64,000 nucleotides of DNA from Betaproteobacteria bacterium (GTDB lineage Bacteria > Pseudomonadota > Gammaproteobacteria > Burkholderiales > Rhodocyclaceae), in contig JADJBM010000032.1 in assembly GCA_016703785.1 (NCBI GenBank), positions 186,001 to 250,000 of the forward strand, given 5' to 3'. Under the pieces are notes generated by a model. The model was not told where the DNA came from. It saw only the letters and a list, made by a program, of their open reading frames with translations, and did not search any database. Below, piece by piece: positions 26,601 through 34,740 of this stretch. Numbering within the stretch: position 1 is the first letter of the stretch; every line of letters begins with the position of its first letter. A program made the position numbers and the translations under genes.

Positions 26601-29227
26601 TGGATGCCATGATTGCCTCGGTTGCCGAACAGTGTGTGCCGCATGGGGCGGATGGACTTGCGGCCGAGCTCGACGAGGTGGCAAGACAAACGCAGCCGGC
26701 CGCCCTCGAGCTGAGCGTGGTGCCGACGGTCGAGCCGGTTTTCCGCCGGGAGACAGCAGAGAACGGCAGCGAGGCGCCTGATGAAGCCGCGACCGGAGGC
26801 GTCCTGCCGGATACGTCCGAGGCGTCGATCCCGTCGGCGGAAACGCCTCCGGAGGTGCCCGCCCTCGAAGCAGATGAAATGCCGGCGCCCGAACTGGCGT
26901 CCCCTCCCGCTTCCTTGTCGGCGGAGACCGCCGAGGCAGGGGAAGAGCGACGCAAGCTGCGCCTGCATGACGATCTCGACGAGCAGTTACTGCCGATATT
27001 CCTGGAGGAAGCGGTCGACCTCATCAACGAGATCGGCGTCGAATTGAGGAACTGGCATGCCAGTCCGCAGAATATGGAAACGGCCGGTGCGCTGGCGCGA
27101 CTCCTGCATACCTTGAAGGGCAGCGCCCGCATGGCCGGCGCCATGGGCATGGGCGAATTGGTCCACAGCATGGAGACGCGTCTCGAGAATGCCCTGGCGG
27201 CCGAGGCTGTGACGCCGCTTTTTCTGGATGAACTCGATACCTCCTTTGATCGTGCCAACTTTCTCCTTGGCGGTTTGCAAAAGCGGGCTGCCGGCGTCTT
27301 CGAGGAAGAGGCCGGAACGCAGGGCGTCGCCATGCCGGGCGGGATCCAGGCAGAACGTGTCCCAGCCGAGGAAATCGAGACAGAAGCCATGGCGGCGCGC
27401 GCCATGCTGCGCGTGCGGGCGGATCAGGTCGATCGGCTGGTCAACGAAGCGGGCGAGCTGTCCATCGCACGTTCGCGAATCGAGGGAGAGATGCGCGCCT
27501 TGCGCGGATCCCTGCTGGACTTGACGGAGAACGTCATCCGCCTGCGCAACCAGTTGCGCGAAATCGAGATCCAGGCCGAATCCCAGATGCAGTCGCGCCT
27601 GGCCCAGACCCACGAGGTTCACGGCGAATTCGATCCCCTCGAGTTCGATCGGTTTACGCGTTTCCAGGAAATCACCCGCATGATGGCGGAGAGCGTAAAC
27701 GACGTTACTACCGTACAGCACGCACTGTTGCGCAACCTCGATCATGCCGATGCCGCCATTGTCAGCCAGGCGCGGCAAAACAAGGAGCTGTCGCAGTCGC
27801 TGATGAGTGTGCGCATGCTCCCTTTCAATGCTGTTGCCGACCGCCTTTATCGTGTCGTGCGGCTGACGGCGAAGGAGCTGGGCAAGAAGGCCAATCTCGA
27901 TATCCGCGGCGGCCAGGTCGAACTCGACCGCTCCGTGCTGGAGAAGATGACCGGTCCGATCGAGCACTTGCTGCGCAACGCCATCACCCATGGCCTCGAA
28001 GACGGGGCCCAGCGGCAGGCAGCCGGCAAGACGGACATTGGGGAAATCAGCCTGACCCTCTCCCAGGAAGGCAATGAGGTCGTCATCGACATGACCGATG
28101 ACGGCGCCGGCCTGAACTTCGAGCGCATCCGCAGCAAGGCCGTCGAGCAGGGGTTGCTCGCCCCGGATCAGCATCCGGATGAAGCTGCCCTGATGGACTT
28201 CATCTTCCATGCCGGTTTTTCGACTGCCAGGGAGTTGACAGAGGTCGCCGGCCGCGGCGTTGGGATGGATGTGGTGAAATCGGAAACGGCCCAGCTCGGC
28301 GGCCGCATCGAAGTCAGCTCCACGCCCGGAAAGGGTGCGCGTTTCCGCATATACCTGCCGCTTACGCTTGCGGTGACGCAGGCCCTGCTGGTGCGAGTGG
28401 GGGGGCGCAAGTACGCCATTCCCTCGGTGATGGTCGAGCAGGTCATGGAACTCAAGGAGGGGGCGGTCGAAAAGATTCGGGCCGATGGTGCGGCAGACTG
28501 GCTGGGCAACCGTTTTCCGTACCATTTTCTGCCGCGCCTGCTGGGAGACGCGCAAGCCATGCCGGAGCAGCAGCGGCGCTATTCCCTGCTCCTGCTGCGG
28601 GGGGGTACCCAGCGCGTATCGGTGCAGGTTGACGAATTACGCGGCAACCAGGAAATGGTCATCAAGAACATCGGGCCGCAACTGGCGCGGGTCGTCGGCA
28701 TTGCCGGCGCCACTGTGCTGGGCGACGGGGAGGTGGTGCTGATCCTCAATCCCGTCGCGCTCGCCAGCCGTGACATCAAGTCGCTCGCCCAGGAAGCGCC
28801 GATATCTGACGCTACCAGGGGGGAGACTCCAACCGCACCGCGCCTGCCGACGGTGATGATCGTGGACGACTCGCTGACGGTACGCAAGATCGCCGGCAGG
28901 CTTCTCTCGCGCGAGGGGTATCATGTCGTCACCGCGAAGGACGGCGTTGATGCCTTGGAACAGCTGCTCGACGTCGTGCCGGATGTCATGCTGGTTGACA
29001 TCGAAATGCCGCGCATGGATGGCTTCGACCTGACACGCAACGTGCGTGCCGACGCGCGTCTCAAGAATGTGCCGATCATCATGATCACTTCCCGCACGGC
29101 GGAAAAGCATCGCAGCTACGCCAGGGAAATCGGCGTCAACCACTATCTCGGCAAGCCCTATCAGGAAGATGAATTGCTCGGGCTGATTGCAGGCTATACG
29201 CGCCAGGACGCTACTGCCCCAGCCTGA
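23675..29227 (+). CDS. pilL: Hybrid chemotaxis histidine kinase PilL/ChpA
   Basis: 1850-residue multidomain CheA-type kinase driving PilG/PilH. At least four HPt-like segments: near His54 (HQAHGALSIVGL), His722 (FHTLKGSGRMVGL), His926 (AHTLAGISGTVGI, divergent) and His1145 (LHTLKGSARMAGA). Another HPt-like fold near 480 lacks the His. Then a dimerisation helix, HATPase_c (HLLRNAITHGLED near 1430; DDGAGLNFERI; GRGVGMDVV), a CheW domain (about 1570-1700) and a receiver with phospho-acceptor Asp1775 in VMLVDIEMPRMDG. Acidic Pro/Glu-rich linkers separate the HPt domains. ATG 23675 lies 24 bases after pilJ. Pseudomonas ChpA is larger, with more phosphotransfer domains. Confidence 0.93.
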   Translation: MAATTDLDLGPLSWVKGEIDLALGRAHEALGKFVDNPGDSAQLKFARTHLHQAHGALSIVGLDGVTQLSEAIEQLLSDVEVGQVAATSAAGELAQRAITAIRHYLDEVASGMPNQPLKFLAIYRDLLAARGVERVASSDLFFPDLTLRPPKRTEEPSQLPAGETARRLKAERARFERGFLRWLRNAEDVSGVVEMREAVAAIEATQALPAARAFWWITIALLDALAAQQVSGDFQVKKLCARIDLQMRRLLEGSKTVSERLVRDALYFVAVAKGGGGLVQQVKDVYRLDALVPTPVADIEPLKPVLRAMRDSLVAAKEAWNKFCAGAAAALPQFHDNAVTLASKGGGLINDHLAHLVAGVAEAAQWLRKDPLKQNDTMAMEVATALLLAENALENYEQLGEDFPQQVAIVIDRLGTLMRGEPLAGMSAPLLDEMSRHAQERLMLSQVAREILTNLAQIEQTLDAFFRDTSRRDELSALAGPLKQIEGALVILGQDKAVTLLRECEARIKDFASPETLPQQLEFEEVAHNLSGLGFFVEALQHGPADLDVILKPVQPKVQPPEEEVAETAAPSVEDEVERQRHETQALIVALRERPQDEGVRADLKEHLETIRQDASLMADAKLEDEARAALAALASTAENAAGHVEEAVARVAPVAPMSMAAPSAETLRLAEAPSEEMDAELLAIFLEEAHEVLGTIGEHLALSRGQPHNHEYLTTIRRGFHTLKGSGRMVGLAELGETAWAIEQVMNRWLQSEKDATPSLYHLIEEAHTLFSAWVAQLEAGGGTHKDAAALVALAERVKTGEEVQAAEAMQQSSVPQPEPETLEQEATKEEAVEAVEEITLSLPEEEVEAPPLSDEAALQEDLAEDTGMPPADDSVVLGDLIVSRALYDMYVGEARGHLAMLRLDLNALKLTPQVPPEEMVRAAHTLAGISGTVGIDPVNRLALSLEHALLRLARGSQTCNSGQIGLLGTAISTLDAMIASVAEQCVPHGADGLAAELDEVARQTQPAALELSVVPTVEPVFRRETAENGSEAPDEAATGGVLPDTSEASIPSAETPPEVPALEADEMPAPELASPPASLSAETAEAGEERRKLRLHDDLDEQLLPIFLEEAVDLINEIGVELRNWHASPQNMETAGALARLLHTLKGSARMAGAMGMGELVHSMETRLENALAAEAVTPLFLDELDTSFDRANFLLGGLQKRAAGVFEEEAGTQGVAMPGGIQAERVPAEEIETEAMAARAMLRVRADQVDRLVNEAGELSIARSRIEGEMRALRGSLLDLTENVIRLRNQLREIEIQAESQMQSRLAQTHEVHGEFDPLEFDRFTRFQEITRMMAESVNDVTTVQHALLRNLDHADAAIVSQARQNKELSQSLMSVRMLPFNAVADRLYRVVRLTAKELGKKANLDIRGGQVELDRSVLEKMTGPIEHLLRNAITHGLEDGAQRQAAGKTDIGEISLTLSQEGNEVVIDMTDDGAGLNFERIRSKAVEQGLLAPDQHPDEAALMDFIFHAGFSTARELTEVAGRGVGMDVVKSETAQLGGRIEVSSTPGKGARFRIYLPLTLAVTQALLVRVGGRKYAIPSVMVEQVMELKEGAVEKIRADGAADWLGNRFPYHFLPRLLGDAQAMPEQQRRYSLLLLRGGTQRVSVQVDELRGNQEMVIKNIGPQLARVVGIAGATVLGDGEVVLILNPVALASRDIKSLAQEAPISDATRGETPTAPRLPTVMIVDDSLTVRKIAGRLLSREGYHVVTAKDGVDALEQLLDVVPDVMLVDIEMPRMDGFDLTRNVRADARLKNVPIIMITSRTAEKHRSYAREIGVNHYLGKPYQEDELLGLIAGYTRQDATAPA

Positions 29228-29275
29228 CCCGCGTCCGGCTTGGACGCCGGCGATTGCGGGGATTACAATGCCTGC

Positions 29276-29842
29276 GTGGCCCAGCAAGACGTCAACCTCA
29301 CCCACCATTTCCTGATCGCCATGCCTGCCATGGTCGATCCGAATTTCTCGCGCACACTGACCTATATCTGCGAACACAACGAGCAGGGGGCGCTCGGCAT
29401 CGTCATCAACCGCCCGCTCGACATGACAGTGGAAACGCTGTTCGAGCGAATCGACATTCCGCTAGAGACCAAGCAGTTCGCCGCCCTGCCTGTGATGTTC
29501 GGCGGCCCCGTCCAGACCGACCGCGGCTTCGTGCTGCACCGGCCCGTCGGCAAATGGCAGGCCACGCTGCCGGTCAAGGACGAACTGGGCCTGACCAGCT
29601 CGCGCGATATCCTCCAGTCGGTCGGCAGTGCCGGCGAACCGGAGGAATTCATCGTATCGCTCGGATACGCCGGCTGGGCCGCCGGCCAGTTGGAGTACGA
29701 GCTCGCGCAGAATGCGTGGCTTACCGTGGCGGCCGACGCCCAGATCCTCTTCGGCCTGCCGCCCGAGGAGCGCCTGCCGGCGGCGATGCAGTTGCTTGGA
29801 TTCGATCTGGCCAACCTCTCCGACGTGGCGGGACATGCCTGA
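29276..29842 (+). CDS. YqgE/AlgH-family protein
   Basis: 188-residue protein of the UPF0301 family, conserved but of unclear biochemistry; it was first linked to alginate regulation in Pseudomonas. Family blocks: LTHHFLIAMPAMVDPNFSRTLTYICEHN, GALGIVINRPLDMTVETLFE, PVMFGGPVQTDRGFVLH and SLGYAGWAAGQLEYELAQNAWL. The start is taken as GTG 29276 (VAQQDVNLTHHF), which fits family N-termini; an upstream TTG at 29240 would add non-conserved residues. It begins the yqgE-ruvX-pyrRBX run. Confidence 0.9.
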   Translation: MAQQDVNLTHHFLIAMPAMVDPNFSRTLTYICEHNEQGALGIVINRPLDMTVETLFERIDIPLETKQFAALPVMFGGPVQTDRGFVLHRPVGKWQATLPVKDELGLTSSRDILQSVGSAGEPEEFIVSLGYAGWAAGQLEYELAQNAWLTVAADAQILFGLPPEERLPAAMQLLGFDLANLSDVAGHA

Positions 29843-29873
29843 ACATGCCAGGCACGAAGCATTCAGGAGTAGA

Positions 29874-30338
29874 ATGCCTTCTTTGATGGTTTCACCTCGC
29901 CCCTCTTCCTCACGGCCTGCCGAAGACGGCACCGTCCTGGCATTCGATTTCGGCTTGAAACGCATCGGCGTCGCCATGGGCGAAACACGACTCGGGCGGG
30001 CCAATGCCCTTGCCACCCTCGAAGCGGAGACCAACGATGCGCGTTTCGCGGAGATAGCCCGGCTCATACAGGAATGGCAGCCGACCCGCCTGGTAATCGG
30101 CTTGCCGCTTTCGCTCGACGGTTCGGAACATGAGATAACTGCGCGCTGCCGGCGTTTCGCCAACCAGTTGCACGGCCGCTTTGGCCTTCCCGTGACGCTC
30201 GTCGACGAGCGGTTTACCTCTGCGGAGGCCGACTCGGCGTTGCGCGAGGGCGGCCTCGACTGGAAGGCGCGCAAGGGAAAGACCGACGCGCTTGCCGCGC
30301 AATACATCCTGCAGGACTATTTCGATGCCGTTGCCTGA
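29874..30338 (+). CDS. ruvX: Pre-16S rRNA nuclease / Holliday-junction resolvase-like YqgF
   Basis: 154-residue RNase H-fold nuclease implicated in 5' end maturation of 16S rRNA and once proposed as a Holliday-junction resolvase. LAFDFGLKRIGVAMGE (about 22-37) holds the first catalytic Asp; LVIGLPLSLDGSEHE and VDERFTSAEAD carry further acidic residues; a final acidic residue lies near KGKTDALAAQYILQDYF. ATG 29874 has GGAG 5 bases upstream; the 15-residue Ser/Pro-rich N-terminus is slightly long. Overlaps pyrR by 14 bases. Confidence 0.92.
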   Translation: MPSLMVSPRPSSSRPAEDGTVLAFDFGLKRIGVAMGETRLGRANALATLEAETNDARFAEIARLIQEWQPTRLVIGLPLSLDGSEHEITARCRRFANQLHGRFGLPVTLVDERFTSAEADSALREGGLDWKARKGKTDALAAQYILQDYFDAVA

Positions 30339-30819
30339 CGCCGAACGGCTGTGCACCGTCCTGGCGGACAGCATGCGCCCGGGTTTGCACCCGGACACGA
30401 CCCTGGTCGGTATCCATACCGGCGGTGTCTGGGTAGCCGAGCGCCTGCATGCCGCGCTTGGCCTGAAAACACCGCTTGGTTGCCTCGATGTTTCGTTCTA
30501 CCGGGACGACTTCAGCCGCAGCGGGCTGCATGCCCAGATCAAATCGTCGGACATGCCCTTCGAAGTGGAAGATCGTCCAATCGTCATCGTCGACGACGTG
30601 CTCTATACCGGACGCACCATACGGGCCGCCATGAATGAGATATTCGACTATGGCCGCCCGGCCCGTATTGACCTTTCTGTACTGATCGACCGGGGCGGGC
30701 GCGAACTGCCAGTCTGTCCGCGCTGGACGGCGCAAGCGATGGAGCTCGGATCGGACAAGAACCTCCAGCTCGAGCGCAGCGAGGCGGGCGGCCTGACCCT
30801 GAGGCTAGTCGATGCATAA
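30325..30819 (+). CDS. pyrR: PyrR bifunctional regulator/uracil phosphoribosyltransferase
   Basis: 164-residue phosphoribosyltransferase-fold protein. The PRPP motif is VIVDDVLYTGRTIRAAMNE (about 89-107); VGIHTGGVWVAERL and PLGCLDVSFYRDDF precede it, as in PyrR. In Gram-positive bacteria PyrR attenuates pyr mRNA; in the proteobacterial pyrRBX arrangement its regulatory role is not firmly established and no attenuator hairpin is seen here. Start ATG 30325 lies inside the 3' end of ruvX, and the stop overlaps pyrB. Confidence 0.93.
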   Translation: MPLPDAERLCTVLADSMRPGLHPDTTLVGIHTGGVWVAERLHAALGLKTPLGCLDVSFYRDDFSRSGLHAQIKSSDMPFEVEDRPIVIVDDVLYTGRTIRAAMNEIFDYGRPARIDLSVLIDRGGRELPVCPRWTAQAMELGSDKNLQLERSEAGGLTLRLVDA

Positions 30820-31771
30820 CCCGCAACTGAACAGGAACGGAGCGCTGCAGCATCTGCTCACCATCGACGGCCTGCCGCGCGAAATACTTAGCGATATTCT
30901 GGACACCGCGGCGCCTTTCACGGAAGTGGCTGAGCGCGAGGTGAAAAAGCTGCCGTTGCTGCGCGGCAAGAGTGTATTCAATCTGTTCTTCGAGAACTCG
31001 ACGCGGACGCGCACCACCTTCGAGATCGCAGCGAAACGCCTCTCTGCCGATGTCATCAACCTGAACATCGGCACGTCCTCGGCTTCAAAAGGGGAGTCCC
31101 TCCTCGACACGGTGGACAATCTCTGTGCCATGCAGGCGGACATGTTCGTGGTTCGACATGCCGTCAGCGGCGCACCCTTCCTCATTGCCCAGCATCTTGC
31201 TGCCAACGGCCGTGACCACATTCATGTCATCAATGCCGGCGACGGGCGCCATGCCCACCCGACGCAGGGCCTGCTCGACATGTATACCATCCGACACTAC
31301 AAGAAGGACTTCACTCGACTGATCGTTGCCATCGTCGGCGATGTACTGCACTCGCGGGTAGCGCGCTCGCAGATCGGCGCGCTGACCACGCTGGGCGTCC
31401 CCGAGATCCGCGTGATCGGGCCGAAGACGCTGATCCCGGCCGATGTTGACAGACTCGGCGTACGCGTCTTCCATGACATGCGTGCCGGCCTCAAGGACGT
31501 CGATGTGGTGATGATGCTGCGCCTGCAGAGCGAACGGATGCAAGGCGCGCTGCTGCCCAGCCCCCAGGAGTTCTTCAAGTACTATGGATTGACGGCTGAC
31601 AAGCTCTGTTGCGCCCGCCCGGACGCAATCGTCATGCATCCCGGGCCGATGAACCGCGGTGTGGAAATTGATTCGGCCGTGGCCGACGGCCAGCATGCGG
31701 TGATCCTGCCGCAGGTGACCTTCGGCATCGCCGTGCGCATGGCGGTGATGAGCATGTTGGCAGGAACATGA
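30812..31771 (+). CDS. pyrB: Aspartate carbamoyltransferase catalytic subunit
   Basis: 319-residue enzyme condensing carbamoyl phosphate and aspartate, the committed step of pyrimidine synthesis. Carbamoyl-phosphate motif FFENSTRTRTTFE (about 56-68), GESLLDTVDNL, VVRHAVSGAP, HPTQGLLDMYTI and VMMLRLQSERM are in place. The arrangement pyrB-pyrX with a degenerate dihydroorotase fits class A ATCase, a dodecamer of catalytic and pyrX-type subunits. ATG 30812 overlaps the pyrR stop by 8 bases. Confidence 0.96.
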   Translation: MHNPQLNRNGALQHLLTIDGLPREILSDILDTAAPFTEVAEREVKKLPLLRGKSVFNLFFENSTRTRTTFEIAAKRLSADVINLNIGTSSASKGESLLDTVDNLCAMQADMFVVRHAVSGAPFLIAQHLAANGRDHIHVINAGDGRHAHPTQGLLDMYTIRHYKKDFTRLIVAIVGDVLHSRVARSQIGALTTLGVPEIRVIGPKTLIPADVDRLGVRVFHDMRAGLKDVDVVMMLRLQSERMQGALLPSPQEFFKYYGLTADKLCCARPDAIVMHPGPMNRGVEIDSAVADGQHAVILPQVTFGIAVRMAVMSMLAGT

Positions 31772-31775
31772 CGAA

Positions 31776-33056
31776 ATGAAGATCCACATCAAAAACGGTC
31801 GCCTGATCGATCCGGCCAACGGCACCGACGCGCAGCGGGAGGTGTTCATCGCCGCCGGCAGGATTGTCGGCGTCGGCGCGGCCCCGCAGGGCTTTGCCGC
31901 AAACCGCGTCATCGATGCGACGGGTCTGGTCGTCTGTCCGGGGCTCATCGATCTTTCGGCACGCCTGCGCGAGCCGGGCTATGAGTACAAGGCGACTTTG
32001 GAGTCGGAAATGGCGGCTGCGGTGGCGGGGGGCGTCACCAGCCTCGTCTGTCCGCCGGATACCGATCCCGTCCTGGACGAGCCGGGCCTGGTGGAAATGC
32101 TCAAGCATCGCGCCCGCAACCTGGCTTCGGCCCATGTCTACCCGCTCGGCGCGCTGACGGTTGGGTTGGCGGGAGAGCGTCTGACGGAGATGGCGGAATT
32201 GTACGAGGCGGGCTGCATTGCCTTCAGCCAGGCCAATGCACAGGTGACCGATACCCGCGTCCTGTTACGCGCACTTCAGTATGCAGCGACATTCGGCTTC
32301 AAGGTCTGGCTGCAGCCCGAGGATCCGTATCTCGCACGCGACGGCGTGGCCCACGAAGGCGAAGTGGCGACGCGGCTGGGTCTGCCCGGCATTCCGGTCT
32401 GCGCGGAAACGATCGCGTTGTCGAGGCTGCTGGTACTGGTTCGGGAAACCGGGGTTGCCTTGCACGTCAGGCGCATTTCGAGCGCTGCCGGGCTGGAGGG
32501 GATCGCCCGCGCCAAGGACGCAGGGTTGCCGGTGACCTGCGATATCTCCATCAACCACCTGCACCTGTGCGAGCAGGACATCGGTTACTTCAATCCCCAG
32601 GCGCGGCTGATACCACCCCTGCGTACATCCGCCGACCGCGAGGCCCTGCGCCGGGGACTGGCCGATGGTACGGTCGATGCACTTTGCTCCGACCACACGC
32701 CGGTGGACGACGACGCCAAACAACTGCCGTTCGGCGAGGCGGAGCCTGGCGCTACCGGCCTGGAACTGCTGCTGCCCCTGACGCTGAAATGGGCTGACGA
32801 AACACAACTGCCGCTTGGCAGGACACTTGCACGCGTCACTTCCGACGCGGCGCGGGTGCTGGGTATCCAGGCCGGCCATCTGGCGGTCGGTGCTACCGCC
32901 GACGTCTGCATCTTCGATCCGCGCGGCAGCTTCAAAGTCTCTCCCGCTGTGCTCAGGAGCCAGGGTAAGAACACGCCTTTCCTCGGCGCTGAACTGCCCG
33001 GCCGCGTACGCTACACGCTGATTGACGGGCACATCGCCTTCGAGAACGGTCGCTAG
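31776..33056 (+). CDS. pyrX: Dihydroorotase-like, catalytically inactive ATCase partner (PyrX/PyrC')
   Basis: 426-residue amidohydrolase-fold protein. Active dihydroorotases carry D-x-H-x-H before LREPG; here the segment is DLSARLREPG, so both metal-binding His are replaced (Ser61, Arg63). The later metal His positions are also altered: KVWLQPEDPYL, and HVRRISS in place of an H-x-x-H-type block. The CSDHTPVDDDAK segment and C-terminal beta-sandwich remain. This is the known PyrC' situation in Pseudomonas, where the inactive protein is needed to assemble ATCase. A working pyrC must lie elsewhere. ATG 31776 follows pyrB by 4 bases; stop overlaps the convergent yggU. Confidence 0.92.
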   Translation: MKIHIKNGRLIDPANGTDAQREVFIAAGRIVGVGAAPQGFAANRVIDATGLVVCPGLIDLSARLREPGYEYKATLESEMAAAVAGGVTSLVCPPDTDPVLDEPGLVEMLKHRARNLASAHVYPLGALTVGLAGERLTEMAELYEAGCIAFSQANAQVTDTRVLLRALQYAATFGFKVWLQPEDPYLARDGVAHEGEVATRLGLPGIPVCAETIALSRLLVLVRETGVALHVRRISSAAGLEGIARAKDAGLPVTCDISINHLHLCEQDIGYFNPQARLIPPLRTSADREALRRGLADGTVDALCSDHTPVDDDAKQLPFGEAEPGATGLELLLPLTLKWADETQLPLGRTLARVTSDAARVLGIQAGHLAVGATADVCIFDPRGSFKVSPAVLRSQGKNTPFLGAELPGRVRYTLIDGHIAFENGR

Positions 33057-33346
33057 CCGGCCAGCTTTTCGATCGGATCCGCCGTTACGCCTCGCACCCG
33101 GACGCGCTTGTAGCGTGAAGTCGCGCCGCTCAGCAATTCGACTTGAGCACGCGGTACCCCCAGCGCTTCGGCAATGATTCCGATCAGGCAATCGTTGGCC
33201 TTGCCGTCCACCGGCGGTGCGGCCAGACGGATCTTCAGCGCGTCGCCATGCAGGCCGGCGATTTCCGTTCGCTTTGCGCCCGGCTGTATGTGCAGGCTGA
33301 GGATGAAGTGTCCGGAAGCCTCCTGCCTTACCCAGGGGGCCGTCAT
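33053..33346 (-). CDS. YggU-family (DUF167) protein
   Basis: 97-residue conserved protein of unknown function. Family signature LSLHIQPGAKRTEIAGLHGDALKIRLAAPPVDGKAND and SGATSRYKRVRVRG. ATG 33346 (MTAPWVRQEASGHF) overlaps the yggT stop in an ATGA, indicating translational coupling; last gene of the yggS-proC-yggT-yggU set. Convergent with pyrX over a shared CTAG. Confidence 0.9.
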   Translation of the reverse strand: MTAPWVRQEASGHFILSLHIQPGAKRTEIAGLHGDALKIRLAAPPVDGKANDCLIGIIAEALGVPRAQVELLSGATSRYKRVRVRGVTADPIEKLAG

Positions 33347-33918
33347 GCGATCAGCTGGACAAGCAGGACACGCAGCCAAGCCAGCATCATCAACGCGACC
33401 TGCAGCAGCAGAAGCAGCACGAGGGGCGAGAGATCCACGTTGGCAATGGGGGGGATCAAGCGCTGGAAGGGCCGCAGGAAGGGACGGGACAGGCTATTGA
33501 ACAGCGGGGCCAGCGGGGCATGGGGGTTTACCCAGGAAAGCACTGCGGAGACCAGAACGATGCCGATGAGCAGATATACGGAGAAGCGCATCAGTTCGAG
33601 CACGGCGATGGCGAGGACGACGGGAACGGCGATCCCGGCATGTGCGCCGAAGGAGAAGCGTTTCAGCCAGAAGGCAATGGCCAGGTAGCCGCTGTGCAGG
33701 GCAAGGGCTCCCATGAGGCTCGGCATGTCGAGGCCGGACAGGCTGGGAATGATCCGCCGTGCCGGGCGCACCAGCCAGTCCGTGACAGTGACGACGAACT
33801 GGCCGAGCTGATTGCGGAAGGAGACCCGAAGCCATTGCATGTAGAAACGGACCAGCAGGAGAAAGACGAAGAAACCCGTTACGGCTTCGAGAATCAGCAG
33901 CAGAAGATTGGTCAGCAC
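33343..33918 (-). CDS. YggT-family integral membrane protein
   Basis: 191-residue protein with two copies of the YggT unit, each a pair of membrane helices separated by a conserved loop (RFYMQWLRVSFRNQLGQFVVTVTDWLVRPARRIIPS in the first, SWVNPHAPLAPLFNSLSRPFLRPFQRLIPP in the second). YggT proteins are implicated in osmotic or potassium resistance in some bacteria, with no defined mechanism. GTG start at 33918, 3 bases after the proC stop. Confidence 0.88.
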   Translation of the reverse strand: MLTNLLLLILEAVTGFFVFLLLVRFYMQWLRVSFRNQLGQFVVTVTDWLVRPARRIIPSLSGLDMPSLMGALALHSGYLAIAFWLKRFSFGAHAGIAVPVVLAIAVLELMRFSVYLLIGIVLVSAVLSWVNPHAPLAPLFNSLSRPFLRPFQRLIPPIANVDLSPLVLLLLLQVALMMLAWLRVLLVQLIA

Positions 33919-33921
33919 CGC

Positions 33922-34740
33922 TCAGTCCTTTCCCAATAGTTCGCCCAGCTCCCTGCCACGTGCGTTGGCTGCCTCGATTGCCCGAATGATCGCGGCCTTG
34001 ACCTGGTCGGCTTCGAGCGATTTCAGCGCCGCTTCAGTAGTGCCGCCCTTGGAGGTGACGCGCTGCCTGAGGAGAGCCACGTCTTCCTCGCTGTTCGCGG
34101 CCAGGGCGGCGGCGCCGATGACGGTCTCGATTGCCAGTAATCGCGCTTGATCTGCGGATAATCCGAGGACACGCGCCGAATCGCGCAGTGATTCGATGAA
34201 ATAGAACACGTAGGCCGGCCCGCTGCCCGAGACGGCGGTTACGGCATCCATCAAGCCTTCTTCGGCAATCCACAGCGTCCTGCCGACAGCGCCCAGCACC
34301 TGTTCGGCCTGGCGCCGACCTCCGTCGTCGACGCACGGATCGGCGTACAGCCCTGTGATGCCGGCACCGATCAGGGCTGGTGTATTCGGCATGGTTCGCA
34401 CCAGCTTCCGGTATCCGCCCAACCAGCGCGACAAGTCGGCCAGCCGCGCCCCCGCGGCGATGCTGATGACCAGCTGGCCATGCAGCTTGCCGGACAGGGG
34501 CTTCAGTGCATCGTGCATTTGTTGCGGCTTGACCGACAGTACCAGCGTGTCGCATTCCAGCGCGGCGAGATCCGCCCCCGGTCGGCAGTCGATCCCGAAG
34601 GCGGCGGTCAGCCGCGCGCGATTCTCCTCGAGCGGCTCGACGACCTTGAGGGCGGCACGGGGGAAGCCCTGCTTGAGCAGGCCGCCGATAAGCGCGTTGG
34701 CCATATTGCCGCCGCCGATGAAGGTGATTCTCATGTTCAT
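33922..34740 (-). CDS. proC: Pyrroline-5-carboxylate reductase
   Basis: 272-residue NAD(P)H enzyme making proline from pyrroline-5-carboxylate. Rossmann motif ITFIGGGNMANALIGGL at the N-terminus; LSVKPQQM, RTMPNTPALIGAG, VSGSGPAYVFYFIESL and the C-terminal VTSKGGTTEAAL signature complete it. Two adjacent ATGs (34740, 34734); the first has AAAGAG upstream and overlaps the yggS stop by four bases. Confidence 0.96.
   Translation of the reverse strand: MNMRITFIGGGNMANALIGGLLKQGFPRAALKVVEPLEENRARLTAAFGIDCRPGADLAALECDTLVLSVKPQQMHDALKPLSGKLHGQLVISIAAGARLADLSRWLGGYRKLVRTMPNTPALIGAGITGLYADPCVDDGGRRQAEQVLGAVGRTLWIAEEGLMDAVTAVSGSGPAYVFYFIESLRDSARVLGLSADQARLLAIETVIGAAALAANSEEDVALLRQRVTSKGGTTEAALKSLEADQVKAAIIRAIEAANARGRELGELLGKD

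Noticed and set aside
30339..30811. PyrR-dependent attenuator in the pyr operon
   Set aside because: Genes overlap; no anti-terminator/terminator pair is visible.
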